DNA of 64,000 nucleotides from an uncultured Pseudomonadota bacterium (GTDB lineage: Bacteria > Pseudomonadota > Alphaproteobacteria > RF32 > CAG-239): positions 62,001-126,000 of the forward strand of contig CABUUO010000001.1 in the NCBI GenBank assembly GCA_902494875.1. The letters are read 5' to 3'. Of this stretch, positions 14,723 to 23,023 are shown piece by piece. Position 1 is the first letter of the stretch, and each line of letters starts with the position of its first letter. Below the pieces are notes generated by a model. It had not been told where the DNA came from and made no database searches. It was given only the letters and a program-made list of their open reading frames with translations. The position numbers and the translations under genes are program-made.

Positions 14723-17700
14723 TTGGTTCGCAAAATTAATTTAATGTCAGGCGTTCTGGGCCTTTGTTTATGGGCGAGTCCGGCGGATGCGGGGCTGGCG
14801 CCGGCCAATTTTGACGCCATGTATAATTTTGCGGCTCAAGGCAAAAGCAAGGTTCTGGCCGACGCCGTCAATCGCGGGCTTGACATAGACAGCGTTGACG
14901 CTCAGGGCAATACCGGCTTGTGCATTGCGGTTTGGAGGAGCGACTATACGGCTTTTCGGACGTTCAGAAGTTTGGGAGCCGATATCAGCCATTCCTGCGT
15001 TTCCCGTATTCCCGACGAAAGAAAAATTGCTTTTAACGAAGGGTTGAGACATCCTCCGGTCTACAGGCAACAGGCCGCTGCGGCGCAAAATATGCCTAAG
15101 ACATATAAGTATAATGCCAAGGATTTTGCCAATATTGAACAAATGTCTTCCAACCGGAATCTGGGGTATATCGCCTATGATCCCCATGAAGAACCGCTGA
15201 TTTCGTCAACAACGGCATGGACCATCGGCGGCGTTGCGCTGGTCGGCGGCACGGTGGCGCTGATTTTGAGCAGCAACAGCGACGATGATGACGATGAAGT
15301 CAAAAACATTGACGGAATGAACGGCGTTAATGCTCCGCCGTATGTCGTAGCCGAGAATATCAACAAAGATGTGATAGAGACAACCGGCGGCAGCCAAAGC
15401 GACTACTGGGGCCTTTATATGCCGGAGAATAAAAACATTATCAACAACAAGGATATAACCGTCACCAATAATTCAGGCGCAGACGTCTCTCTTGATCATT
15501 GGGGAGCCATTTATTCCAAAAACGGATATGTTTACAATACGGGAGACATTACCATTACGTCTTCCAACAAATATGCCAGGGGCATAATGTCATGTATTGT
15601 TGACGTTTATGATCCGAGAAATACGTCTTGTCAAGTGGATGCAGCCAATCCTATGGCCGGCGACATTCATAATGCCGGGACGATTAAAATTATAGCACCG
15701 CAGAGCATGGGTATTTTTTCGTCTACGGTAGGCAAGATTACCAACAGCGGCGTTATTGATATTGCCGGGGATAACAGTACCGGTATCTGGTTGTGGGGAA
15801 AAGGCGACATATATAACAGCGGCAAGATTATCGTCAGCGGCGCGCGAACCGGCGATTTGGCCGGTGCAGCATCCGGAATATGGGTTTCAGAAGAGTCGAA
15901 CGTTACCAATGACGGAAAAATCAATGTGGTCGCCTCGGGGCAGGGTGGCACCGGCATTTATGTGAAAAAGGGTAATATTACCAATAATAAGGAAATAACC
16001 GTTTCCGGCGGCGGTGTCGGTATGGAAATCGGTGAAGGCAAGCAGATTAACAACGGCACAATTGAAGTCAGCGGCAGCGGAAGCGGCGGAAACTACGGCA
16101 TTAAGACCGACAGCAGCGGTGATGTGGAAAACAACGGTACCATTACCATGACCAACGGCGGTACCGGTATTTATACGGCCAGCGGCAGTGTTACCAACGG
16201 ATTGGGTGCGCTGGTGGAAATCAAGGGAGGCGGAACGGCGATTTCGGGCGGAAGCGTTACCAACAAAGGAACCGTTATATCCGGCGGCAATGGTATTTCC
16301 GGCGATACGGCGGTTAATGAGGGCGGCGTTTCCGCAGACGGAGGCACGGGCATTATGGCTTCTTCTTCCGGAGAAAACAAAGGTACGGTTACGGCTTCGG
16401 TTGGTATGAGCACGTCTTCGGGCAGTCTGACCAATGCCGAAGGTGCTGATATTACGGCGACCGGAGAAGCAGCTATGATGTCAACCGGATCCGGCACATT
16501 TAAAAATGCGGGAACGATTACGGCAAGCCAATATGGTTTCTCTCTGGCTTCGGGGTCTGTGGAAAACAGCGGTACTGTGACGGCCGAAATCGGCGCGACG
16601 ACAACTTCGGCCTCGGTTACCAATGCCGAGGGCGGTGTGATGAACGTTTCTTCCGCAGGAATGATTGGACGTAATGACGGAGAAAATTCTGCTTCCGTTA
16701 CCTTTGACAACAAGGCTAAGCTTGCGGTTGTTTCCGATACGGCCGGCAGCGGAAGTCTTTCGGGGCAGGCTTACGCCATGTATACGGAAACCGGATTGGT
16801 GATTGAGGATCAGAAGGTATTCAGCACCATGACAGCAACAAACGGCAATAAAGGCGAGATTGTTTTAGACAACGGCGGGGCGGCGACAACCAGACTGGCG
16901 GCGATGTGGGCAGAAGATGCCGGTACGCTGACCAATGAGGGAACGATTACCATTAATGATAATGACGGTAAGGCAGAAACGATTGCAGCCATGAGAGCCG
17001 GCAATTATTTTGCCGAGGCGGAGGATGATCCGTCGACAATTACATCTACGGATTCAACGCTTACCAATTCCGGCAAGATTGAAATTAATGCGGCTTACAA
17101 AAACAGCGGCAGCGTGGTCGGAATGTCTTTGTCTGGCGCCGGAACCATAACCAACAGCGGAGAGTTGATAGTCAAATCCAATAACGCGTATGGTATGAAG
17201 GTAGAATATGATAACGCTTCGCTTAAAGATGAAAACGGCGTTATTACGGTTGCGGCCAGGGCGATTAACAACGGTACAATACAGATGTGGGGAGATAATA
17301 ATACCGCAATGTATGCCAGCGGCATCGGTTCGGCCATTCAGAATAACGGAACCATTAAAATCGGAAAAGCCAATATGACCGATGTATCACAAAAAGTAGG
17401 AGCGGAAGCTTATACGGGAGCATCACAGTGTGATTCATTCATCTGCCTTGAAAACGGTGCCATTTATGAAAACGCCGGCAGTACGACTTCTGATACAGCG
17501 CTGGATTTGGACAGCTTTGGCGACGGCAGCGTCTATCTGATGAAAGGCGGAACTTTTAATGCGCCGGAAATCAGCGGAAAGGTATATGCTTCCAACAATA
17601 TTGTTACCGGAAGCAATGAAGATTCTTATGTCAGCGAGAAGGCTTTTGTCGGTGAAGACACGGGAATTGATTTGACGTCTGCGTCTTATATGTTTGAAGC

Positions 17701-18796
17701 TTCGCTTAAGGACGGCGGCGACGGCAGTCAGGATGTGGTTATGAACAGAAAGGCGTTTGACGATATTATTGACAATAAGTCGGCAGCGGCATTTCTGGAA
17801 GAAAACTATGTCGACGGTAACGGCGTAGATTTGTATGACGATTTGAAAACCGCCGGGGCGCACAGCAGTTTGAATGCCAAGGCTTCAGCCGAACTCGGGC
17901 TGGATTTCTTTCCGAATTTTGCCAAGCAGAATCTGGATGTGATCAAGAGCTTGAACCGCAATATCAACAATACGGTGTTGAACAATACCGATACCAAGGA
18001 AGAACGAGCAACCGTAGGGTATGACTATATGTCCCGTGAGCAGGACGGAACGGCGGCATTGGCCGGTTATAAAGACGACGTAAGTACTGTTTATGGTATT
18101 TTTGATCGTAAATATGACGCTTATTGGCGTTATGGTTTTGGTTTGAGTTATACCCGTTTTGACAGTAAATATGACGGCCGCGGGAGTCGGGATGAAAATA
18201 TTGTTCAGCTTTTTGCACCGGTACTGTATCAGGATGATACGTACAGTTTTATCTCTACGCCGCGTTTGGGATACGGTTGGGGCGATTACAACCGTTATGC
18301 CGGCGGAAGCGTTTTCGGGGCAGATACGGACGTTTATTATTACGGCATTGCCAATGAACTGCGCCGGGAGATTGATTTGGAAGCGCTGGTTTTTGAACCG
18401 ATTATCGAATTTAACATTTTAGGGCTTTATCAGAACGATATGAAGGAAGATGACAAGCTTGACATTGACGGCGCCAATAATTTGTCGGTTGAAGCCGGTA
18501 TAGGCCTTTATGCCAAGAAAACCTTCGCGCTGGGTGAAAATCATGAAGTCAGACTGCGTGCCGGCGGCTCGTTCTATCATGAATTTGGCGATCCTTATGC
18601 CAATCTTTCGGCCAGAATGGCGGGAATGTCCGGCGAATACGGGCTGAACAGTTATAAAGTGCAGCGAAATCGCGCAGTTCTCTCGGTTGGTGCCGAATAT
18701 CAGTATCGGCAGTTTAACCTCTACAGCCGTTACAACAAATACATTGAAGATGACGGTGGCTGGCAGATAGATGCCGGCGTTAACTGGAAATTCTGA
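14723..18796 (+). CDS. Autotransporter adhesin-like protein with ankyrin-like head
   Basis: 1357 residues from TTG 14723, chosen because it gives a signal peptide MVRKINLMSGVLGLCLWASPADA with a basic start; the first in-frame ATG (14744) would lose the charges. After cleavage there is an ankyrin-like part (residues about 30-95: FDAMYNFAAQGK, LDIDSVDAQGNTGLCIAV), then a hydrophobic segment at about 165-184 followed by an acidic run DDDDDE. Residues about 210-1080 hold many GTI-x-x-x-N-x-G type units (ITNSGVIDI, VTNKGTVISGG), as in a right-handed beta helix. The last 270 or so residues form an autotransporter beta-barrel ending in aromatic WKF. It is probably exposed on the outer membrane. Confidence 0.88.
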   Translation: MVRKINLMSGVLGLCLWASPADAGLAPANFDAMYNFAAQGKSKVLADAVNRGLDIDSVDAQGNTGLCIAVWRSDYTAFRTFRSLGADISHSCVSRIPDERKIAFNEGLRHPPVYRQQAAAAQNMPKTYKYNAKDFANIEQMSSNRNLGYIAYDPHEEPLISSTTAWTIGGVALVGGTVALILSSNSDDDDDEVKNIDGMNGVNAPPYVVAENINKDVIETTGGSQSDYWGLYMPENKNIINNKDITVTNNSGADVSLDHWGAIYSKNGYVYNTGDITITSSNKYARGIMSCIVDVYDPRNTSCQVDAANPMAGDIHNAGTIKIIAPQSMGIFSSTVGKITNSGVIDIAGDNSTGIWLWGKGDIYNSGKIIVSGARTGDLAGAASGIWVSEESNVTNDGKINVVASGQGGTGIYVKKGNITNNKEITVSGGGVGMEIGEGKQINNGTIEVSGSGSGGNYGIKTDSSGDVENNGTITMTNGGTGIYTASGSVTNGLGALVEIKGGGTAISGGSVTNKGTVISGGNGISGDTAVNEGGVSADGGTGIMASSSGENKGTVTASVGMSTSSGSLTNAEGADITATGEAAMMSTGSGTFKNAGTITASQYGFSLASGSVENSGTVTAEIGATTTSASVTNAEGGVMNVSSAGMIGRNDGENSASVTFDNKAKLAVVSDTAGSGSLSGQAYAMYTETGLVIEDQKVFSTMTATNGNKGEIVLDNGGAATTRLAAMWAEDAGTLTNEGTITINDNDGKAETIAAMRAGNYFAEAEDDPSTITSTDSTLTNSGKIEINAAYKNSGSVVGMSLSGAGTITNSGELIVKSNNAYGMKVEYDNASLKDENGVITVAARAINNGTIQMWGDNNTAMYASGIGSAIQNNGTIKIGKANMTDVSQKVGAEAYTGASQCDSFICLENGAIYENAGSTTSDTALDLDSFGDGSVYLMKGGTFNAPEISGKVYASNNIVTGSNEDSYVSEKAFVGEDTGIDLTSASYMFEASLKDGGDGSQDVVMNRKAFDDIIDNKSAAAFLEENYVDGNGVDLYDDLKTAGAHSSLNAKASAELGLDFFPNFAKQNLDVIKSLNRNINNTVLNNTDTKEERATVGYDYMSREQDGTAALAGYKDDVSTVYGIFDRKYDAYWRYGFGLSYTRFDSKYDGRGSRDENIVQLFAPVLYQDDTYSFISTPRLGYGWGDYNRYAGGSVFGADTDVYYYGIANELRREIDLEALVFEPIIEFNILGLYQNDMKEDDKLDIDGANNLSVEAGIGLYAKKTFALGENHEVRLRAGGSFYHEFGDPYANLSARMAGMSGEYGLNSYKVQRNRAVLSVGAEYQYRQFNLYSRYNKYIEDDGGWQIDAGVNWKF

Positions 18797-18901
18797 TATA
18801 TATATACAATGAACGGGCGGCCTTTGCAGACTTTGTATCGTCCGGAGCAATCAAGGGCTGTGTATCGCCGTTAAAAACGGAAGGAATATTTGCTTGAAAT
18901 A

Positions 18902-18938
18902 TGAAAAAATGCCTCCGCTTTTCAGCGGAGGCATTTTC
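18902..18938. terminator. Bidirectional terminator (autotransporter / lipoprotein)
   Basis: AAAATGCCTCCGCT pairs with AGCGGAGGCATTTT, flanked by A and T tracts, between convergent genes. Confidence 0.88.
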
Positions 18939-18975
18939 CATCATTAGAGTTTATTGTGTATGTAAACATTCAAAC

Positions 18976-19635
18976 TCATTTGATTTCTTCAGCCGGCAAA
19001 ACATCCTCAGTTGTGGTCGTCGTTGTAGAGGTTGTTGTTGTGGTCTTGGTGACCGTGGTTTCAATGTCGCCGGTAGCTTTAATTTCAACGCCCGGTTTAT
19101 AGGGTTCTTTTTCATAAGTTACGCTGGACGTTGTTTTAGGTTCATAAACGGTTTTATAAGTCGTTTTCTTGTAAACGATTTCGACCGGTTCACGAGTCTC
19201 TCTGATTTTTGCCGGGCAGGGAGAACCGTCAGGCAAAGTTGACTCGCTGCTGGTGGATTGCAGAGCTTCGCAAGCAGCCAAGTCAGCGGCGGAAGGTGTG
19301 GTAACTGTTACGGGAACGGGAGCCGGAGCGGGAGCTGCCGTCTGTGTTTCCTGAATATTGATTTCTTCCCGGTAAGCTACGTTATTTTGCGGCTGCGGAT
19401 AATCGGCTACATATAAATCAGCCCGCTGCTGATAATTTTGAGACTGGACATAAGATCTGCGGTCACGTTTGCAGTCTTCGTCAGTGAGATAACTGCATCC
19501 GCGATCGTCCAAACCTCTGTAAACATTAGCCGGAGCTTCAACCGGAGCCGTTTCTTCGATGTAATCTTCTTCGCATTCAAAGCAGGCGCAACCGGCTAAG
19601 AGAGCAATGGCTGATATAGCTAAAAGTTTTTTCAT
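18976..19635 (-). CDS. Lipoprotein with Thr-rich tail
   Basis: 219 residues. MKKLLAISAIALLAGC is a lipoprotein signal with lipobox LAGC, so Cys16 is expected to be lipidated. The mature start is acidic (EEDYIEET); the middle holds a Pro/Ala-rich linker (TAAPAPAPVPVTVTTPS) and four further Cys residues in short loops. The C-terminal 40 residues are nearly all Thr, Glu and Lys (ETTVTKTTTTTSTTTTTTED). Not recognised. The low-complexity tail is a place where repeat-length variation could occur. Likely outer-membrane or periplasmic. Confidence 0.78.
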   Translation of the reverse strand: MKKLLAISAIALLAGCACFECEEDYIEETAPVEAPANVYRGLDDRGCSYLTDEDCKRDRRSYVQSQNYQQRADLYVADYPQPQNNVAYREEINIQETQTAAPAPAPVPVTVTTPSAADLAACEALQSTSSESTLPDGSPCPAKIRETREPVEIVYKKTTYKTVYEPKTTSSVTYEKEPYKPGVEIKATGDIETTVTKTTTTTSTTTTTTEDVLPAEEIK

Positions 19636-19844
19636 ATTCCCTCACTTACAAGTTTTCTGAGTATTGAAAGGTAATGTTCTGAATACCCGAAGTTATTTTT
19701 TTCACCATATTTATAATATTTTTTTAAATTTGTCAAATTTTTGTTTAAACGTTTTTGCTTAATATAATTATTTTTAAGCTGATTATAAGAGTGTAAGTAT
19801 TAATTTTTGGTTTTCATTTCAGAAAAATATTGAAAATTTTGATA
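19636..19844. other. Intergenic region between lipoprotein gene and recA terminator
   Basis: About 200 bp of AT-rich DNA that should hold the lipoprotein promoter (minus strand). No RNA gene, repeat or further ORF was recognised. Confidence 0.4.
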
Positions 19845-19876
19845 TAAAAAACGCTCCCCGGCAGATGGGGAGCGTT
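19845..19876 (-). terminator. Terminator of recA
   Basis: A perfect 10-bp stem AACGCTCCCC/GGGGAGCGTT with a T run on the minus-strand side, about 40 bp after the recA stop. Confidence 0.88.
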
Positions 19877-19916
19877 CGGTGTGTTCCTGCCTCCGGAGAG
19901 GCTTGGAGAATGGCTA

Positions 19917-20951
19917 TTATTCTTCTCCGACGGCAACAGGTTCTTCGTCGCCGATCATTTCGGTGGTGATATGGCCGGCATCGGCGCGGATTTTATTTTC
20001 AATTTCCTGAGCAACATCTTCGTGTTCTTTCAGGAACAACTTGGCATTTTCGCGTCCCTGGCCGAGTTTTTCGCCTTTGTAAGAGAACCAGGCGCCGGCC
20101 TTTTCAACAATGCCTGATTTGATACCGAGGTCAATCAGTTCGCCGGTTTTGGAAATTCCTTCTCCGTACATAATGTCGAAATCAACAACCTTGAACGGCG
20201 GTGCAACTTTGTTTTTGACGATTTTGACTCTGGTCTGAGTGCCGATGATATCTTCTTTGTCTTTGATTTTGCCGATGCTGCGGATGTCAATGCGAACCGA
20301 AGCGTAAAACTTGAGCGCGTTGCCGCCGGTGGTGGTTTCGGGACTTCCGAACATGACGCCGAGTTTCATACGAATCTGGTTGATAAAGATAACCAGCGTG
20401 TTGGAACGGGAAACGGTAGCTGTCAGCTTGCGCAGGGCCTGGCTCATCAAGCGGGCCTGAAGTCCCATATGCTGATCACCCATTTCGCCCTCAAGCTCGG
20501 CTTTGGGAACCAGTGCCGCGACAGAGTCGACAACCAGAACGTCAATGGCGCCGGAACGAACCAACGTGTCGGTGATTTCCAGAGCCTGTTCGCCGGCGTC
20601 CGGTTGGGAAATAAGCAGATTTTCAATATCTACGCCGATTTTCTTGGCATAGGACGGATCCAACGCATGTTCCGCGTCGATGAAGGCGCAGGTTCCGCCT
20701 TTTTTCTGAGCCTGAGCAATGACGCTTAAGGCCAGCGTGGTTTTACCTGAGCTTTCGGGACCATAGATTTCGACAATGCGGCCTTTGGGCATACCACCGA
20801 TGCCGAGCGCGATGTCAATGCCGATGGAACCAGTGGAAATGGCCTCAATGTCAACGCTGGCATCGTTTTGGCCGAGTCTCATAATGGAACCTTTGCCAAA
20901 GGCCTTTTCAATCTGCCCCAGTGCGGCGTCCAGTGCTTTCTGCTTATCCAT
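19917..20951 (-). CDS. recA: Recombinase RecA
   Basis: 344 residues, full length. Forms filaments on single-stranded DNA, drives strand exchange and triggers LexA self-cleavage. Visible: Walker A GPESSGKTT, the Walker B strand LVVDSVAAL, loop L1 MGLQARLMSQALRK, NTLVIFINQIRMKLGVMFGSPETTTGGNALKFYASVR covering loop L2, and the acidic tail DEEPVAVGEE. No canonical alphaproteobacterial SOS box (GTTC-N7-GTTC) was found just upstream; instead TGTATGTAAACATTG lies at 20974-20988. Confidence 0.98.
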   Translation of the reverse strand: MDKQKALDAALGQIEKAFGKGSIMRLGQNDASVDIEAISTGSIGIDIALGIGGMPKGRIVEIYGPESSGKTTLALSVIAQAQKKGGTCAFIDAEHALDPSYAKKIGVDIENLLISQPDAGEQALEITDTLVRSGAIDVLVVDSVAALVPKAELEGEMGDQHMGLQARLMSQALRKLTATVSRSNTLVIFINQIRMKLGVMFGSPETTTGGNALKFYASVRIDIRSIGKIKDKEDIIGTQTRVKIVKNKVAPPFKVVDFDIMYGEGISKTGELIDLGIKSGIVEKAGAWFSYKGEKLGQGRENAKLFLKEHEDVAQEIENKIRADAGHITTEMIGDEEPVAVGEE

Positions 20952-20973
20952 ATTTTTTACCTCTTATAAGTTT

Positions 20974-20988
20974 TGTATGTAAACATTG
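20974..20988. promoter_or_regulatory. Recurrent motif upstream of recA
   Basis: TGTATGTAAACATTG lies about 25 bp upstream of the recA start. Close copies occur at 18957-18971 (TGTATGTAAACATTC) and 37221-37235 (TGTATGTAACCATTG, upstream of hupB). It could be an operator or a chance AT-rich match. Confidence 0.3.
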
Positions 20989-21054
20989 TTATAAATGCCT
21001 GGCCGGAAAATACAATTTGACTTTAGCACTTATCCCTATGGAAAATAAAATGTA

Positions 21055-21990
21055 CTACTTTTGTTCTTTTTGCAAGAACTTTTTTCGATAAGGAATGCTT
21101 TTTTTAATACGGTGAAGGTAACGGTTTGTTTTATCTTCTTTTTCGTCTGGACGCTCCAAGGCCTGAAACTCTTCGAGGGCGGCGGTGACGACGGCGCCGA
21201 AGATGACGACGGCCCAGGCCAGATACATCCAGATCAGAAAGATGGGGAGCGTGGCCAGTGCGCCATAGATGGTCTTATAGGTTGCGCTTTGCATGATGAT
21301 GAGGCCGAATCCCTTGCGCAAAAACCAAAACAGAATGACGGCTATGACGGCGCCGATGCCGGCGTTGGCAATTTTGACCTTTTTGTTGGGGACCAGCACG
21401 TAAACCATAATCAAGGTCAGCATGGTTATCAGGCTCGGCAGCATATCGCTCAGAAACAGCGGCGAGGAGACGATTTCCTCAGGCATAAAACGCTGCAGGG
21501 TAAAAAGGTAGCTGCGCAGGGAAAAGGCCGCGCCCAGAAGCAGCGGTCCCAAAGTGATGACGGTCCAGTACAAGGTGATTTTGGTTTTGACGTTGCGGGG
21601 CTTGTATACTTTAAATATGAAGTTGAGGCTGTTTTCTATGGTGGAGAGCATCAGAATGGAGGTAATAACCAGACCGATGACGCCGATGGTGGTCATTTGG
21701 GCGGTCGCATTCAGAAAGTCCACGAAATAGTGGCTGATTTCCTGTTCGATGTCGGGAACAAAGTTTTTAAGGATAAAGTCCTGAAACTGCTCCTTGATGG
21801 CCGTAAAACCAGGAAAGGCCGAAAAAATGGCCAGACCTATTGCAAACAGAGGCACAATCGCAATCAGCGACGTGTAGCTCAGAGAGGCTGAAACCCGGAA
21901 AATCGTATCGTTTTGTGCTCGGTGAAAAAGAAAGACGGTGAAGTTTTTAACGGTTTCTGCCGCGGTTTTGATTTTGGTTTTCCAATACAT
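21055..21990 (-). CDS. yihY: YihY/UPF0761 family inner membrane protein
   Basis: 311 residues with six membrane spans. The conserved start of the family is clear: FRVSASLSYTSLIAIVPLFAIGLAIFSAFPGF, then STIENSLNFIFKVYKPRN, TVITLGPLLLGAAFSLRSYL and the ALATLPIFLIWMYLAWAVVIFGAVVTAALEEF block near the end. The family was once called ribonuclease BN, which is now regarded as wrong; the real function is unknown. The tail is charged and cytoplasmic. It lies upstream of recA on the same strand and is divergent from fabI. Confidence 0.9.
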   Translation of the reverse strand: MYWKTKIKTAAETVKNFTVFLFHRAQNDTIFRVSASLSYTSLIAIVPLFAIGLAIFSAFPGFTAIKEQFQDFILKNFVPDIEQEISHYFVDFLNATAQMTTIGVIGLVITSILMLSTIENSLNFIFKVYKPRNVKTKITLYWTVITLGPLLLGAAFSLRSYLFTLQRFMPEEIVSSPLFLSDMLPSLITMLTLIMVYVLVPNKKVKIANAGIGAVIAVILFWFLRKGFGLIIMQSATYKTIYGALATLPIFLIWMYLAWAVVIFGAVVTAALEEFQALERPDEKEDKTNRYLHRIKKSIPYRKKFLQKEQK

Positions 21991-22100
21991 ACGAGCCCCA
22001 TAAAAAAAGTTGTTTACAAACGATATTAAATTTTATAATAAGTGTTTGAGAGTTTTTACATAATATATTTAATTTTTTTTAGAAAGCAAAGGAAAATATT

Positions 22101-22928
22101 ATGGCTACACCTGCGCCTCTGATGGCTGGCAAAAAAGGTCTGATTATGGGCCTTGCCAATGACAAATCTATCGCCTGGGGTATCGCTCAGGCTCTGAATG
22201 CTCAAGGAGCTCAAATTGCAATTTCTTATCAGAACGAAGCCCTTGAGAAAAGGGTTCAGCCGCTGGCAGCCCAGCTGGATAAGGAATCCCTGCTGATTAA
22301 ATGCGATGTTTCCGATTCAGAGAGCGTTGAAGCCTGCTTTAAGGAGCTGGGTGACAAATGGGGCAAAATTGATTTTGTGGTTCATGCCATTGCTTTTTCC
22401 GACAAAAATGAGCTGAAGGGTCGTACGATTGATACCAGCCGCGCCAATTTTGTAAATACGATGCAGATTTCGTGCTATTCTTTTCTGGAAGCCTGCCGTT
22501 GCGCTTCTCCGATTATGAACGAAGGCGGTTCCATCGTTACGCTGACCTACCTCGGCGGTGAAAGAATCCTTCCGAACTATAATATTATGGGCGTTGCCAA
22601 AGCCGCTTTGGAAGCTGCGGTTCGTTATGCCGCAGGCGATATGGGCGCTCAGGGTGTTCGCGTTAATGCGATTTCCGCCGGTCCGATTAAGACGCTGGCC
22701 GCTTCCGGAATCGGTGATTTTCGCAAGATTCTGCATTGGAACGAGCTTAATGCTCCGCTGCGCCGCAACGTTACTCAGGAAGAAGTCGGTATGGCCGCAT
22801 TGGGTCTGCTTTCTTCCATCGGCACCGGTATTACCGGCGAAGTTTTGCACGTTGACTGCGGTTATCATATTCAGGGTATGCTGAATTTGGACAAAGCCGC
22901 CGAGACGGCCGCCGCTCTGGCAGAGTAA
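22101..22928 (+). CDS. fabI: Enoyl-[acyl-carrier-protein] reductase (NADH)
   Basis: 275 residues. Catalyses the last reduction of each fatty acid elongation cycle. FabI features: GLIMGLANDKSIAWGIAQAL at the nucleotide fold, KIDFVVHAIAFSDKNELKGRTIDTSR, GGSIVTLTYLGGERILPNYNIMGVAKAALEAAVRYAA with the Tyr-x6-Lys catalytic pair, and RVNAISAGPIKTLAASGI. RBS AAAGGAAAA lies just upstream. The single gene ends in a strong hairpin. Confidence 0.97.
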   Translation: MATPAPLMAGKKGLIMGLANDKSIAWGIAQALNAQGAQIAISYQNEALEKRVQPLAAQLDKESLLIKCDVSDSESVEACFKELGDKWGKIDFVVHAIAFSDKNELKGRTIDTSRANFVNTMQISCYSFLEACRCASPIMNEGGSIVTLTYLGGERILPNYNIMGVAKAALEAAVRYAAGDMGAQGVRVNAISAGPIKTLAASGIGDFRKILHWNELNAPLRRNVTQEEVGMAALGLLSSIGTGITGEVLHVDCGYHIQGMLNLDKAAETAAALAE

Positions 22929-22970
22929 AACTTGTAAAATAATCTTGTGAAAGCAGGATAATCATTTAGA

Positions 22971-23007
22971 ATAAAGGCCATTGTTTTCAGTGGTCTTTAT
23001 TTTTTTA
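22971..23007 (+). terminator. Terminator of fabI
   Basis: AATAAAGGCCA pairs with TGGTCTTTATT (one G-T pair) and is followed by a run of T. Confidence 0.85.
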
Positions 23008-23023
23008 TCGGGAAGTGTTTTTT

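Noticed and set aside
16171..16713. 180-residue open frame opposite the autotransporter
   Set aside because: Mirrors the repetitive passenger codons; the plus-strand protein has signal peptide, repeats and barrel.
15900..17400. Repeated short words such as GTTACCAA and AACAGCGG that might suggest a CRISPR or tandem array
   Set aside because: Spacing is irregular and the words encode the N-x-G units of the beta-helix passenger.
20952..21050. Search for a LexA (SOS) box upstream of recA
   Set aside because: No GTTC-N7-GTTC or clear variant was found; only the TGTATGTAAACATTG word, reported separately at low confidence.
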